DNA of 64,000 nt from Algicola sagamiensis DSM 14643 (GCF_000374485.1 NZ_KB894494.1:62001-126000), one strand, 5' to 3'. Positions 47,483 to 55,908 are shown, counted from the first letter of the stretch. Numbers and translations: made by a program. The notes: a model not told the origin generated them from the letters alone.

Positions 47483-49942
47483 TTACACTCCTTGCTGCCA
47501 GGACAAGGTTCGTAATAGGTCACCAAACACACCCGCAGCCGTTACCGCAGAACCAGCACCATACCCACGTAGAACCATTGGAATTGGCTGATAGTACTCA
47601 CTGGTGATCGACAATGCATTCTCGCCATCCTTTATCGCATAAAGCGGATGTTGTGGACCAACTGCCTGGATACATACAACACATCGTCCGTTTTCGATTT
47701 TACCCACATAGCGCAGAACTTTATCTTCACGTTTTGCCTGCTCAATCAATTGGTCAAAGTGTGCATCGATTTCCGGTAATTTCTGCATGAAGGTATCCAC
47801 ATCGCCACCGCAATCAGCATCTTTTGGAAGCACAGATTCAATTTGAATATCATGCAACTCTTGCTCCAAGCCAGACTCACGCGCCATGATCAGAAGCTTA
47901 CGCGCGACATCCATGCCACTCAAATCATCTCTTGGATCAGGTTCTGTAAACCCTTTTTCTTTTGCAACACGGGTTGCTTCAGAAAAGCTCATCCCTTCTT
48001 CCATCTTCCCGAAAATATAAGAGAGTGAACCTGAGAGGATCCCTTCAAACTTCGACATTTTGTCACCCGCATTGATCAAACCTTGAAGGGTATCAATGAC
48101 AGGCAGACCTGCACCAACGTTTGTCTCGTAAAGGAATCTGCGATGATGCTTCAAAGCTGTATTGCGTAGCTCATGGTAATATCCCATTGAGCCAGTGTTC
48201 GCTTTCTTATTCGCTGTAACCACATGAAAGCCTGCGGCCATAAACTCAGCGTATTGTGCTGCAATATGCTCGCTACTTGTACAATCGACTAATACTGGAT
48301 TGACTAAGTGTTGCTCTTCTACAAAACGGGACACGTTCACCAAAGAAAAACTCTGATCAGAATCGTTCAGTGCATTTTGCCAGTTGTTTAAGTCAACCCC
48401 ACCAGCAGACATCAACATCCGTTTACTATTTGAGATCCCAAATAATCTGAGATTGATACCACGATTGGAAAGCATTGATTTCTGCTGAGCGATTTGCTCA
48501 ACAAGCTCTGAACCGACGCCACCGCAACCAATCAAAAATACATCAATACTCGGTTTATGGGTGAAGAAGTTTTCGTGGCAAACCCGCACTGCATCCATAC
48601 ACTGGGAGCCTTCAATCACCGTTGAAATGGAGCGCTCACTCGATCCTTGCGCAATCGCAGAGATATTAATGCGTGCTTGCGCTAATGATGCAAAAAACTT
48701 TGCGGCGAGGCCTTTCGTGCTGCGCATGCCATCGCCAATCAAAGAGACTATCCCAACATTTTTCTTTGTTTCGAATGGTTTGAGATGGCCTGCTTTTAAC
48801 TCCAATGAAAAGTTCTCATGCAAGGCAACCATCGCCTTTTCCAGCTGTTCCTGATGAATGCAAAATGAAATACTGTACTCGGAAGATGACTGAGTAATGA
48901 GTACGACAGAAATTTTCTGGGAAGCCATCACATCAAAAACGCGGGCAGCCATGCCAACCATACCTTTCATCCCAGGGCCTGTCACACTAATCAGTGCAAG
49001 TGATGGTAAACTGGAAATTGCTTTAATTTCACCTTTCTGGCTGGTCTTCGATGAGATTAAAGTCCCTTCTGCGTCTGGATTGAGGGTATTTTTGATTTGG
49101 CATGGGATCTGATAACGCGCAAGGGGTGCAATCGTTTTCGGATGGAGCACTTTCGCACCAAAATAGGAAAGTTCCATTGCTTCATCGTAAGTCAGGTACT
49201 TGACGAGTTTCGCCTGATCAACAAAACGCGGATCAGCTGAATAAACCCCATCCACATCCGTCCAAATCTCACAAAGATTGGCTTCTAATGCAGCCGCAGT
49301 GATCGCTGCGGTGTAATCCGAGCCATTTCGACCAAGAACCATTACCTGCCCTTCTTCAGACTCAGCAACAAATCCAGGCAGGATAAATGCTTCCACTTGA
49401 TCGTGACGTTCCATCCATTGACGAAGACGCTCACGCGTGAGTTTCAAACACGCAGTTCCGCTCAATATTTCGCCTTCTGCAACGATATTTTTGCGATCAA
49501 CCAAGCCCACAATTATGCTTTTTTGTTCAACGAAGCATCGCATTGCAGCCACACTAAACATTTCCCCCATGCTCATTAGCTCTGCCTGGCTGGTTTCTGG
49601 TGCATGGCCGAGTAACGACATCCCCTGACACAACTCATTAATTTTATTTTTTATTGCTTCCACTTCATCTCGGAGTTGCTGAACCCGTTCAGCATCGAGA
49701 AAAGATTCAAACTCTAACGTCAACTCATTCATTCGACGAAGGAGTTCAGCATGCGCTGCTTCCGTACTATCGCCATAGGCCAGTGCATCAATCAAGGCAA
49801 CAAGCTGATTCGTGACACCAGAAGGGGCAGAAAGCACAGTTGTTGTCCGGCCGTCCATCGTTTTACCAGCAATGATGCCAGAAACTTTCTCAAACATTCG
49901 TCCATTGGACAATGATGAACCGCCAAACTTTAAAACGCGCAT
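47483..49942 (-). CDS. thrA: Bifunctional aspartokinase / homoserine dehydrogenase I
   Basis: The threonine-pathway fusion enzyme, 819 residues from the ATG at 49942, which has AAGGAG seven bases upstream. Aspartokinase domain: MRVLKFGGSSLSNGRMFEKV, VLGRNGSDYTAAI, WTDVDGVYSADPRFV. A double ACT region (about 315-465; LALISVTGPGMKGMVG, VGIVSLIGDGM) should bind threonine for feedback inhibition. Homoserine dehydrogenase: FLIGCGGVGSELVEQI, VTANKKAN, TNVGAGLPVIDTLQG, GFTEPDPRDDLSG. It differs from metL by its complete ACT region. Expression is controlled by the attenuator and leader peptide in front. Confidence 0.97.
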   Translation of the reverse strand: MRVLKFGGSSLSNGRMFEKVSGIIAGKTMDGRTTTVLSAPSGVTNQLVALIDALAYGDSTEAAHAELLRRMNELTLEFESFLDAERVQQLRDEVEAIKNKINELCQGMSLLGHAPETSQAELMSMGEMFSVAAMRCFVEQKSIIVGLVDRKNIVAEGEILSGTACLKLTRERLRQWMERHDQVEAFILPGFVAESEEGQVMVLGRNGSDYTAAITAAALEANLCEIWTDVDGVYSADPRFVDQAKLVKYLTYDEAMELSYFGAKVLHPKTIAPLARYQIPCQIKNTLNPDAEGTLISSKTSQKGEIKAISSLPSLALISVTGPGMKGMVGMAARVFDVMASQKISVVLITQSSSEYSISFCIHQEQLEKAMVALHENFSLELKAGHLKPFETKKNVGIVSLIGDGMRSTKGLAAKFFASLAQARINISAIAQGSSERSISTVIEGSQCMDAVRVCHENFFTHKPSIDVFLIGCGGVGSELVEQIAQQKSMLSNRGINLRLFGISNSKRMLMSAGGVDLNNWQNALNDSDQSFSLVNVSRFVEEQHLVNPVLVDCTSSEHIAAQYAEFMAAGFHVVTANKKANTGSMGYYHELRNTALKHHRRFLYETNVGAGLPVIDTLQGLINAGDKMSKFEGILSGSLSYIFGKMEEGMSFSEATRVAKEKGFTEPDPRDDLSGMDVARKLLIMARESGLEQELHDIQIESVLPKDADCGGDVDTFMQKLPEIDAHFDQLIEQAKREDKVLRYVGKIENGRCVVCIQAVGPQHPLYAIKDGENALSITSEYYQPIPMVLRGYGAGSAVTAAGVFGDLLRTLSWQQGV

Positions 49943-49973
49943 AGATTTCTCCTTCAACTTAAAAATCAGGTAT

Positions 49974-50007
49974 AAAAAAACCCGTGGTTTTTGAGGCCAC
50001 GGGTTTT
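49974..50007 (-). terminator. thr operon attenuator (terminator hairpin)
   Basis: On the minus strand AAAACCCGTGG / CCACGGGTTTTTTT forms a stem with an 8-10 base loop and a seven-base T run, between the Thr-rich leader peptide and thrA. In the attenuation model it forms when threonyl-tRNA is plentiful. Confidence 0.93.
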
Positions 50008-50044
50008 GAAAATTGTATTGTGCTTCACATACACCCAGTCGCCT

Positions 50045-50107
50045 CTACCCAGTTGGGGTAGTGGTGGTGGTACCTCGTGTAATGTGTGCAAAATTAATCT
50101 GTTTCAT
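50045..50107 (-). CDS. thrL: thr operon leader peptide
   Basis: A 20-codon frame, MKQINFAHITRGTTTTTPTG, with seven threonine codons, five of them consecutive, placed 38 bases before the attenuator. This is the hallmark of ThrL. A pause hairpin CTACCC / GGGTAG (50045-50061) overlaps the stop codon. Oddly, the only Shine-Dalgarno-like element, AGAAGG, touches the ATG with no spacer. The leader may be leaderless, start elsewhere, or be coupled to a tiny upstream frame whose TGA overlaps this ATG. Confidence 0.88.
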   Translation of the reverse strand: MKQINFAHITRGTTTTTPTG

Positions 50108-50113
50108 CCTTCT

Positions 50114-50143
50114 ATAATCGCCATACTTGACAATGAAAGTCAA
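50114..50143 (-). promoter_or_regulatory. Possible thr operon promoter with inverted repeat
   Basis: On the minus strand TTGACT and GATTAT are 18 bp apart; transcription would then start at or next to the A of the leader ATG. The -35 lies in a perfect inverted repeat CTTGAC / GTCAAG (50126-50144, 7-base spacer), a possible operator. A promoter further upstream cannot be ruled out. Confidence 0.45.
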
Positions 50144-50189
50144 GACGAAAATTATTTCCCACCAGTCACGCTGGGTAACAATCTACAAT

Positions 50190-50876
50190 TCATAGTTTTT
50201 TATATACATCTTTGAGTAGAAGGTGAAGCATACGAACATCTCGATCATCGCAGTAATTCAGCCGATCCTGCATCCATTCGTAGAGTTTTTCTGTCGTTTG
50301 AATATCCAAGTCACCCGCAAGATCTGCAATTTTATTTTTTAATGCTTGAAATGGTGCTTGGGCTTGAATTGCTTGTTTTTCCTGCTGAAGGAAGAGCTGC
50401 CCCAACTCATAACAGTAAACCATCACTGCTTGAGCAAGATTTAACGAAGGGTAACTCTGCACCAATGGCATATAACTCCAACAATCACAGCGTGCTAATT
50501 CGTCATTACTTAGCCCGGAAGATTCTCTTCCAAAGACAATCGCCACATTCGGTTTACTGAACTGACTCAGCTGCAAATGTTCAGCAACTTCACGAGGTGT
50601 CCAATAGCTTCTGGCAGCACCACGCTTTCTCGCGGTAGTTGCAATAGAAAAGTCGACGCCCTCAAGCGCAGCATCAAGCGTTGGATAAACAACCGCTTGT
50701 TCTAGTAGCTCAGTTGCGCCATGCGCAACCCAATTTGCCTCTTCTTCCAAATGTGATTGACTGTTCACAATTCGCAGTTGCGTAAACCCTGTAGTCTTCA
50801 TGGCTCTCGCGACTGCGCCAACATTTGCCGCCCTAGCCGGCTCTACTAAAACAATACAAAACTGACTCTGTTCCAC
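50190..50876 (-). CDS. lasT: SPOUT RNA methyltransferase LasT (TrmJ/YjtD family)
   Basis: A TrmH-family RNA methyltransferase of 228 residues. The N-terminal FCIVLVEPARAANVGAVARAMKT and the knot motifs VAIVFGRESSGLSNDEL and SYPSLNLAQAVMVYCYEL are clear, followed by a helical C-terminal extension. In E. coli lasT (yjtD) also lies just before thrLABC; the same order here supports the name. The substrate is not settled for LasT. The better known TrmJ would be near iscR, not here. Confidence 0.88.
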   Translation of the reverse strand: MEQSQFCIVLVEPARAANVGAVARAMKTTGFTQLRIVNSQSHLEEEANWVAHGATELLEQAVVYPTLDAALEGVDFSIATTARKRGAARSYWTPREVAEHLQLSQFSKPNVAIVFGRESSGLSNDELARCDCWSYMPLVQSYPSLNLAQAVMVYCYELGQLFLQQEKQAIQAQAPFQALKNKIADLAGDLDIQTTEKLYEWMQDRLNYCDDRDVRMLHLLLKDVYKKL

Positions 50877-51021
50877 GTGCTACATCAACTCTTTCATGAA
50901 AATTAAGCCCATTTTTCAAACGAAACCATGTGCTTTTGCTAGACTTATTGAAAATTAGAATATTCTCGGGCCTCTGGGCCTTGGAACATTGTATCGAAGA
51001 ATATGCGGCTGAGTAAGTTGG

Positions 51022-52803
51022 ATGCAATTTAAAAGTATATCGCGGAGATTACTCACAAATGTTTTATCAGTCTATTTCCTACTGACATTTATCGTCACCT
51101 GTGGGCAAATTGTTGCGGAATATCTCAACACAAAAAACCTGATCAATGATGAACTTGCCATGCTGCAAAAAACCTTCAGTGGTTCTTTAACGCGTGCAAT
51201 TTGGGAGCTCAATACCCAGCAAGCACTCACCATTGCGGAAGGACTATTGGCAATTCCTATGATTGAGGGTGTTGTCGTTCGTGGCGATAATGCCGATGTC
51301 CTCACACAAATCGGTAAAATCATCGATGTCAAAGAAAAGTACAGTAATCAGCTTGTTCAAGATGGTGTGATCCTCGAAGATCGCGGCAGTGGCCTTTTCG
51401 GTTATACATTCCCATTGATTTTTGAATTCTCTGGCCGCGCAACCCAAGTTGGTGATGTCACACTATTCTCTAGCCGTGAAGTCGTATTTAATCGAATCAT
51501 GGTGAGTATTCTCTTTCTGATAGGGAACGCAATCGTCAAAACAACTTTCTTAATTGTGCTCTTCCTGATTGCCTTCCGACGATTATTAACGGATCCACTC
51601 AATGATATTACCCAGCAGATATCCGAATTAGAATTGGATAATCTTGAAGGCGCTCAAATAAACATCCACACAAAAGATAATAACGAACTCAAAATCATGG
51701 AGCAGGCATTTAATAATGTACTGAAAAAGGTAGAAGGCTATAAAGACGACCTACAAGATACACAAAAGCAGCTTGTGGTCACCAATGAAAAACTCGACCA
51801 GCAAAACCTGACGCTTGAACAAGATGTTGCCCGTAAAACATCCAATTTAAGTCGTGTCATGATTGACTTACAACAACAGAAAAATGAATTGGAAAAGCAG
51901 CAATCCACTTTACAAGATGAGATTGAAAGGCGAAGTAATACAGAAAAAGAATTGCTCGCAAAACAATCCGAACTACAAAAAATTGTGGATGATCTCAATG
52001 TTGCACAAGATAGGCTTGTTCAATCAGAAAAACTTGCAGCAATTGGTGGCCTAGTCGCGGGTATCACCCATGAAGTGAACACACCCGTCGGGATTGGCGT
52101 CACTGCAACATCTTTCCTTCAGGAACGACTAAAACAACTGCAGATTGCTTTTGATGAGAAAAAATTAAGTGCGAAGGCATTCGAAGCCTTTATCACCGAA
52201 GCAAATCAAAGTGTGGATCTCCTCACCACAAACCTGAATCGTGCTTCTGAGCTTATCGCAAGTTTCAAACAAATTGCGGTTGATCAGGCAAGTGAAGCCG
52301 TCAGAACAATCAATATAAACGGCTATATTGACGAAATTATTCGCTCATTACATCCAAAATTGAAAAAGACAAACCATCAAATTCATGTGAATTGCCCCGA
52401 ATCTTTATTGATCAAATGCCCTGCTGGTGCAATTTCTCAAATCTTTACCAATTTGATTATCAACTCAGTGATCCATGGCTTTGAGGGCGTTCAATCCGGT
52501 ACGATTAATATTGATGTCACAGATGAAGGTGATGATGTTCATATTGTGTATAGCGATAATGGACATGGATTAGATGAAGAACAACTTGAGCAATTATTTG
52601 ATCCATTCTTTACCACGAAACGCGAACAAGGCGGCAGTGGCCTTGGTACACATATCACCTACAACTTAGTGAAACAAACCCTCGGCGGCGATATAGAAAT
52701 TTCCAGCAAGAAGGGTGAAGGGTTAACCTACGATATGCGCTTCCCCAAAGAAACCAGAACAGATGACGATGTTTTTGGAGAAGCTGCGAACCCCGATCTT
52801 TAA
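51022..52803 (+). CDS. Sensor histidine kinase, orphan
   Basis: A membrane histidine kinase of 593 residues. TM1 (about 11-33), a periplasmic domain of about 130 residues beginning SGSLTRAIWELNTQQALTIA, TM2 (about 165-187), a HAMP-like region, and a long coiled coil (about 215-330). The phosphoacceptor is in AGITHEVNTPVGIG near residue 350. The ATPase has NLIINSVIHGFEG (N box), YSDNGHGLDEE (G1), LFDPFFTTK (F) and GGSGLGTHI (G2). There is no response regulator next to it. It converges with the secreted-protein cluster, its stop codon overlapping that of the last cluster gene by about four bases, so a regulatory link is possible but unproven. Confidence 0.92.
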   Translation: MQFKSISRRLLTNVLSVYFLLTFIVTCGQIVAEYLNTKNLINDELAMLQKTFSGSLTRAIWELNTQQALTIAEGLLAIPMIEGVVVRGDNADVLTQIGKIIDVKEKYSNQLVQDGVILEDRGSGLFGYTFPLIFEFSGRATQVGDVTLFSSREVVFNRIMVSILFLIGNAIVKTTFLIVLFLIAFRRLLTDPLNDITQQISELELDNLEGAQINIHTKDNNELKIMEQAFNNVLKKVEGYKDDLQDTQKQLVVTNEKLDQQNLTLEQDVARKTSNLSRVMIDLQQQKNELEKQQSTLQDEIERRSNTEKELLAKQSELQKIVDDLNVAQDRLVQSEKLAAIGGLVAGITHEVNTPVGIGVTATSFLQERLKQLQIAFDEKKLSAKAFEAFITEANQSVDLLTTNLNRASELIASFKQIAVDQASEAVRTININGYIDEIIRSLHPKLKKTNHQIHVNCPESLLIKCPAGAISQIFTNLIINSVIHGFEGVQSGTINIDVTDEGDDVHIVYSDNGHGLDEEQLEQLFDPFFTTKREQGGSGLGTHITYNLVKQTLGGDIEISSKKGEGLTYDMRFPKETRTDDDVFGEAANPDL

Positions 52804-53045
52804 AACTGCCCGAGCAAGTGGACATCCACAGTGATATCTGTTGCCACAACTGGGCTTGATACAGACGATGCAAACACAAGTTGATCACATGCTGGTATCA
52901 CTTGAATAAAGTTCCCATGCTCATCTTTCTCAAACTTAGCAGTCCCCATGGTTTTTTGTCCGCTGACAAATATCGTATCTATGGTTTGTGCTTGCACATA
53001 AGACACACTCAAAAGAGAGCATAAAATCATTGTGTTGGGTTTCAT
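52800..53045 (-). CDS. Shortened member of the tandem secreted-protein family (cluster gene 10)
   Basis: An 81-residue exported protein: signal peptide MKPNTMILCSLLSVSYVQA, then TIDTIFVSGQKT, which matches the first strand of the four larger paralogues (TVYVGGQ.T), and an end ITVDVHLLGQF, which matches their last strand (LDVHVLE.F). The middle of about 110 residues, including the two conserved cysteines and the DIDV motif, is missing; one cysteine remains (PACDQLVF). It may be a minimal variant or an internally deleted copy. AAGGAT precedes the ATG. Its stop overlaps the end of the histidine kinase gene on the other strand. Confidence 0.72.
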   Translation of the reverse strand: MKPNTMILCSLLSVSYVQAQTIDTIFVSGQKTMGTAKFEKDEHGNFIQVIPACDQLVFASSVSSPVVATDITVDVHLLGQF

Positions 53046-53105
53046 ATTGAAATCCTTGTTTAATACATCATGTTACAATTCAAGAGCAATTTCGTGTTTC
53101 GTCCG

Positions 53106-53765
53106 CTAATGATTGCCATCCAGTACATGAATATCTAAACGAACAGACTCAATCACAGTTTTCTCTGGCTGCCCTGGGTGCCCTTGTGTTGGTAGAATCT
53201 CAACTTTCAGCTGCTGACACTCACCATGAAACGTTAATGTATTATCCATGAGAAACTTAAGCTGTCGTTTTTTGTGTCTCTCAGACTCTCCTTTACTAAG
53301 AAGAACGTTGGCATTCAGCTTTTGATAATCCACTGCAAGGTTACTACAGGTGACATGGACTGCCACCTCAAAAATAAACCTATTCCCTTTTTGATAACGC
53401 CATCTCTTTCCCCCGGGGAGACCATTTCTTGGTGGGTAAGGCATTCCCATCCTTTTTTTGTACTCATGATGACCTTTTCCCTCAACAATGACATCGACAT
53501 CAAACATGAGTGACTGACCAAAATCTCCACTCATATCAAACTCTGCGGTAAAACCACCTTGTGGTGTCTTATCCATCTCGGCTTGAGTGATCCTTGTCCT
53601 TTCACCGGTCACATAAACCGTATGCTGGCTTCCATCAGCAAAAACTGTTGTCGTGGTGAAGATGAGTGAACAAGCGACAGCCAGGGAATAGAGGGTCCTC
53701 GCATGCACTGCTACAGAGATGTTCAAGCAGACACTTGCCAATATTTTATTGATTTTATTCATCAT
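53106..53765 (-). CDS. Tandem secreted-protein family member (cluster gene 9)
   Basis: A 219-residue exported protein with an unusually long signal region of about 44 residues: a polar start (MMNKINKILASVCLNISVAVHARTL) and then a hydrophobic core ending TTTTVFA. The mature part follows the family: HTVYVTGERTRITQAEMDK, GGFTAEFDMSGDFGQSLMFDVDV, FIFEVAVHVTCSNLAVDYQKLN, LKFLMDNTLTFHGECQQLKVEI, SVRLDIHVLD. Two cysteines probably pair. It is 11 bp after its upstream paralogue. Function unknown. Confidence 0.8.
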   Translation of the reverse strand: MMNKINKILASVCLNISVAVHARTLYSLAVACSLIFTTTTVFADGSQHTVYVTGERTRITQAEMDKTPQGGFTAEFDMSGDFGQSLMFDVDVIVEGKGHHEYKKRMGMPYPPRNGLPGGKRWRYQKGNRFIFEVAVHVTCSNLAVDYQKLNANVLLSKGESERHKKRQLKFLMDNTLTFHGECQQLKVEILPTQGHPGQPEKTVIESVRLDIHVLDGNH

Positions 53766-53776
53766 TCTTTCCTTAT

Positions 53777-54352
53777 CTAGAATACTTCCAATACATGAAC
53801 ATCCAAGTTGATATTGCTGATGCTGGCCTTTTCACGCTGTGGTTGTCCTGTCGCAACATCTTTAAATTGTGAGGGGATCAATTCCACCTTTAACTTTTTG
53901 CAGCGTCCGCCGAAGTTTTTCTTTCCGTCCAGCAAAAAGTTTAATGAACGCCGTTTATTTTTTTCTACTTTGCCCACATCACGAAACGTGTTTGCATTCA
54001 TCTTTTTATAGACAACAGGTATACCACTACAGCTGACTTTGGTTGCCACCTCAAAGTAGAATTTGCCAGACGGCAACGTGAAACACTTTTTGCCAAATAG
54101 TTTGATGCAATGCTTGAGGTACTGATTTTGTCCCATGCCGGAGAGGGCTACATCTACATCAAAAAGCAAGGTTTGGCCATTATCACCTGAAACATTGATA
54201 TATGTGACATAGCCACCTGACCTGGTTTTCGTCATCTGATGTTGTGTTAATTTCGTGGATTGACCACCAACATAGACTGTTTTCGCAGTCACAGCACCTG
54301 AGGTCACGATCAGCGAACTGGCCAAAAGCATTTGGTTCAGTTTTTCTTTCAT
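53777..54352 (-). CDS. Tandem secreted-protein family member (cluster gene 8)
   Basis: A 191-residue exported protein; signal peptide to about residue 23 (GAVTA). Mature: KTVYVGGQSTKLTQHQMTK, GGYVTYINVSGDNGQTLLFDVDV, KFYFEVATKVSCSGIPVVYKKMN, LNFLLDGKKNFGGRCKKLKVEL, INLDVHVLEVF. Besides the family cysteine pair it has an extra pair in KHCIKLFGKKCF. It is basic. It is 9 bp after the upstream paralogue. No known domain recognised. Confidence 0.82.
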   Translation of the reverse strand: MKEKLNQMLLASSLIVTSGAVTAKTVYVGGQSTKLTQHQMTKTRSGGYVTYINVSGDNGQTLLFDVDVALSGMGQNQYLKHCIKLFGKKCFTLPSGKFYFEVATKVSCSGIPVVYKKMNANTFRDVGKVEKNKRRSLNFLLDGKKNFGGRCKKLKVELIPSQFKDVATGQPQREKASISNINLDVHVLEVF

Positions 54353-54361
54353 GACTCGCCT

Positions 54362-54958
54362 TTAGAACTTTTCTAATACATGAATATCTAGGCTGATAGC
54401 ATCCAGAACTGTTTTTTCTTTCTGTACGCCATCACGATATAAATCAGCGACCTGGATCGGATTCACTTCAACTTTTATCTGCTGGCATGTTCCACCCATT
54501 TTTCGCTCATTATCTAATAGGAATTCCAATGTTCGATTTTTATCGTGGACCAGCTTCCCTCTTCTGTGTTGCTCGTTCAGATTTTTCTTCCCATAGGCAA
54601 TGGCTTTACCATTACAGCTGATTGCGACTTCAATCTCGTAATAGAACATTCCCGTAGGGACGATGCTGCGACGAATTGGGTTCCAAGGTGTACTGTAATC
54701 TGTTTCAACTGTTATCTGATGCTGGTTATGCCCTCTGCCAGAAACTTTCGCATCAATATCAAAAATCAACAGATTCCCAATATCTCCTTCCATATCAATG
54801 TATGCTGTGTACCCACCTTGCGTGTTCATCTCCATTTGATCCATCGTCAAACGGGAGGACTGTCCGCCAACATAAATGGTGTCAACGGATTCACCTGCGA
54901 TTGCTTGGGTGAAAGTCAATGGTGCACTAACCAACATCCCTAACATTAACTTTTTCAT
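54362..54958 (-). CDS. Tandem secreted-protein family member (cluster gene 7)
   Basis: A 198-residue exported protein; signal peptide MKKLMLGMLVSAPLTFTQAIA. Mature: DTIYVGGQSSRLTMDQMEM, GGYTAYIDMEGDIGNLLIFDIDA, MFYYEIEVAISCNGKAIAYGKKN, LEFLLDNERKMGGTCQQIKVEV, ISLDIHVLEKF. Two cysteines. The alternating pattern suggests an all-beta sandwich. A decayed copy of the same family lies immediately upstream (54984-55088). Confidence 0.82.
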   Translation of the reverse strand: MKKLMLGMLVSAPLTFTQAIAGESVDTIYVGGQSSRLTMDQMEMNTQGGYTAYIDMEGDIGNLLIFDIDAKVSGRGHNQHQITVETDYSTPWNPIRRSIVPTGMFYYEIEVAISCNGKAIAYGKKNLNEQHRRGKLVHDKNRTLEFLLDNERKMGGTCQQIKVEVNPIQVADLYRDGVQKEKTVLDAISLDIHVLEKF

Positions 54959-54983
54959 CTTATTTTCCTAGTTTCATTATTGT

Positions 54984-55088
54984 TTAAATGGCTTCCAGAA
55001 TATGAACATAATCTATTTATTTGAGGCTGCCACAGTACTCTTTGACACCACTTATCCCAAGAGGAGGACACATAACAATTTTTTTCAT
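54984..55088 (-). pseudogene. Remnant of a further family copy
   Basis: Directly after the stop codon of cluster gene 6, an ATG opens a frame reading MKKIVMCPPLGISG...YCGSLK, stops at TAA, and continues in the same frame as IDYVHILEAI before a second stop. That end matches the family terminus LDVHVLExF, apart from one extra residue. The start looks like a signal-peptide start. This is best read as a tandem copy that has lost almost all of its middle. The match is short, so chance cannot be excluded. Confidence 0.5.
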
Positions 55089-55829
55089 TTAGAACCGTTC
55101 CAATACATGCACATCCAGGTTGAGTGTCGATAACACCGTTCGCTCCAAAGGACGATTGCTAGGCATAGGTCCAATAGGGGGGAATCCAACCAATGTCGGT
55201 TGAGCAGGGTTGATTTCGACCTTCAACTGACGACACTTTCCATCTGTTCGTTTCGTGGAATCCAATAGGAAGTTCATTTCACGATCGCGTGGTGTTACCA
55301 ACTTTCCTACGGTCGTCATTTCGTTTTTATTACGTTTTTCGTAAGCGATAGGAATACCATTACATGTCACACTGACTTCAATTTCAAAACTGAACTTGCC
55401 TGTAGGATAAACTTTGCAGTTCCAATATCTTTCATCGAAATCAATGGGACGACGAGCAATTTCAATGGCAGCATCAGCAATTGAGCTTGCAGCTCGTGAT
55501 AAAGGTAAAAAGTCTGGCCTCGGTCCATGGAATGGCTCTGGTCGCGGATTTATCCTTGGATCAAATCGAGGTCTGCATTTTCTTCGAAATTGATTGCTAC
55601 CCTTCCCTGCTGTTTTTACATCAATATCAAAAATGAGATCTTCACCAATGTCACCTTCAACATCAATGATTGCGATATGATTCCCTTTGGGATCGCGGGG
55701 CAAATCTGCAATTGTTAATCGTGTTGCTTGTCCACCAACATAAACCGTACCTGACGACTCTGTGGCATGGAGTTGAGGCGCCACTGCCAACAGCCCACCA
55801 ATCAGCCCAATCATCGATTGCTTTTTCAT
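55089..55829 (-). CDS. Tandem secreted-protein family member with proline-rich insert (cluster gene 6)
   Basis: A 246-residue exported protein from the ATG at 55829 (AAGGAA upstream); signal peptide MKKQSMIGLIGGLLAVAPQLHA. Mature: GTVYVGGQATRLTIADLP, IIDVEGDIGEDLIFDIDV, then an insert of about 50 residues rich in Pro, Arg and Phe (RPRFDPRINPRPEPFHGPRP), then KFSFEIEVSVTCNGIPIAYEKRN, MNFLLDSTKRTDGKCRQLKVEI, LNLDVHVLERF. It has an extra cysteine pair flanking the insert (RRKC and WNCKV). It is the largest paralogue and the first in the array; the frame is open further upstream but without family match. Confidence 0.8.
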   Translation of the reverse strand: MKKQSMIGLIGGLLAVAPQLHATESSGTVYVGGQATRLTIADLPRDPKGNHIAIIDVEGDIGEDLIFDIDVKTAGKGSNQFRRKCRPRFDPRINPRPEPFHGPRPDFLPLSRAASSIADAAIEIARRPIDFDERYWNCKVYPTGKFSFEIEVSVTCNGIPIAYEKRNKNEMTTVGKLVTPRDREMNFLLDSTKRTDGKCRQLKVEINPAQPTLVGFPPIGPMPSNRPLERTVLSTLNLDVHVLERF

Positions 55830-55908
55830 ATAATTTTCCTTATTTGGCAATCCTAGATGTGCTGCATCAAACACAACACACCTGTTATTGAATGGCATTT
55901 GCCATCCA

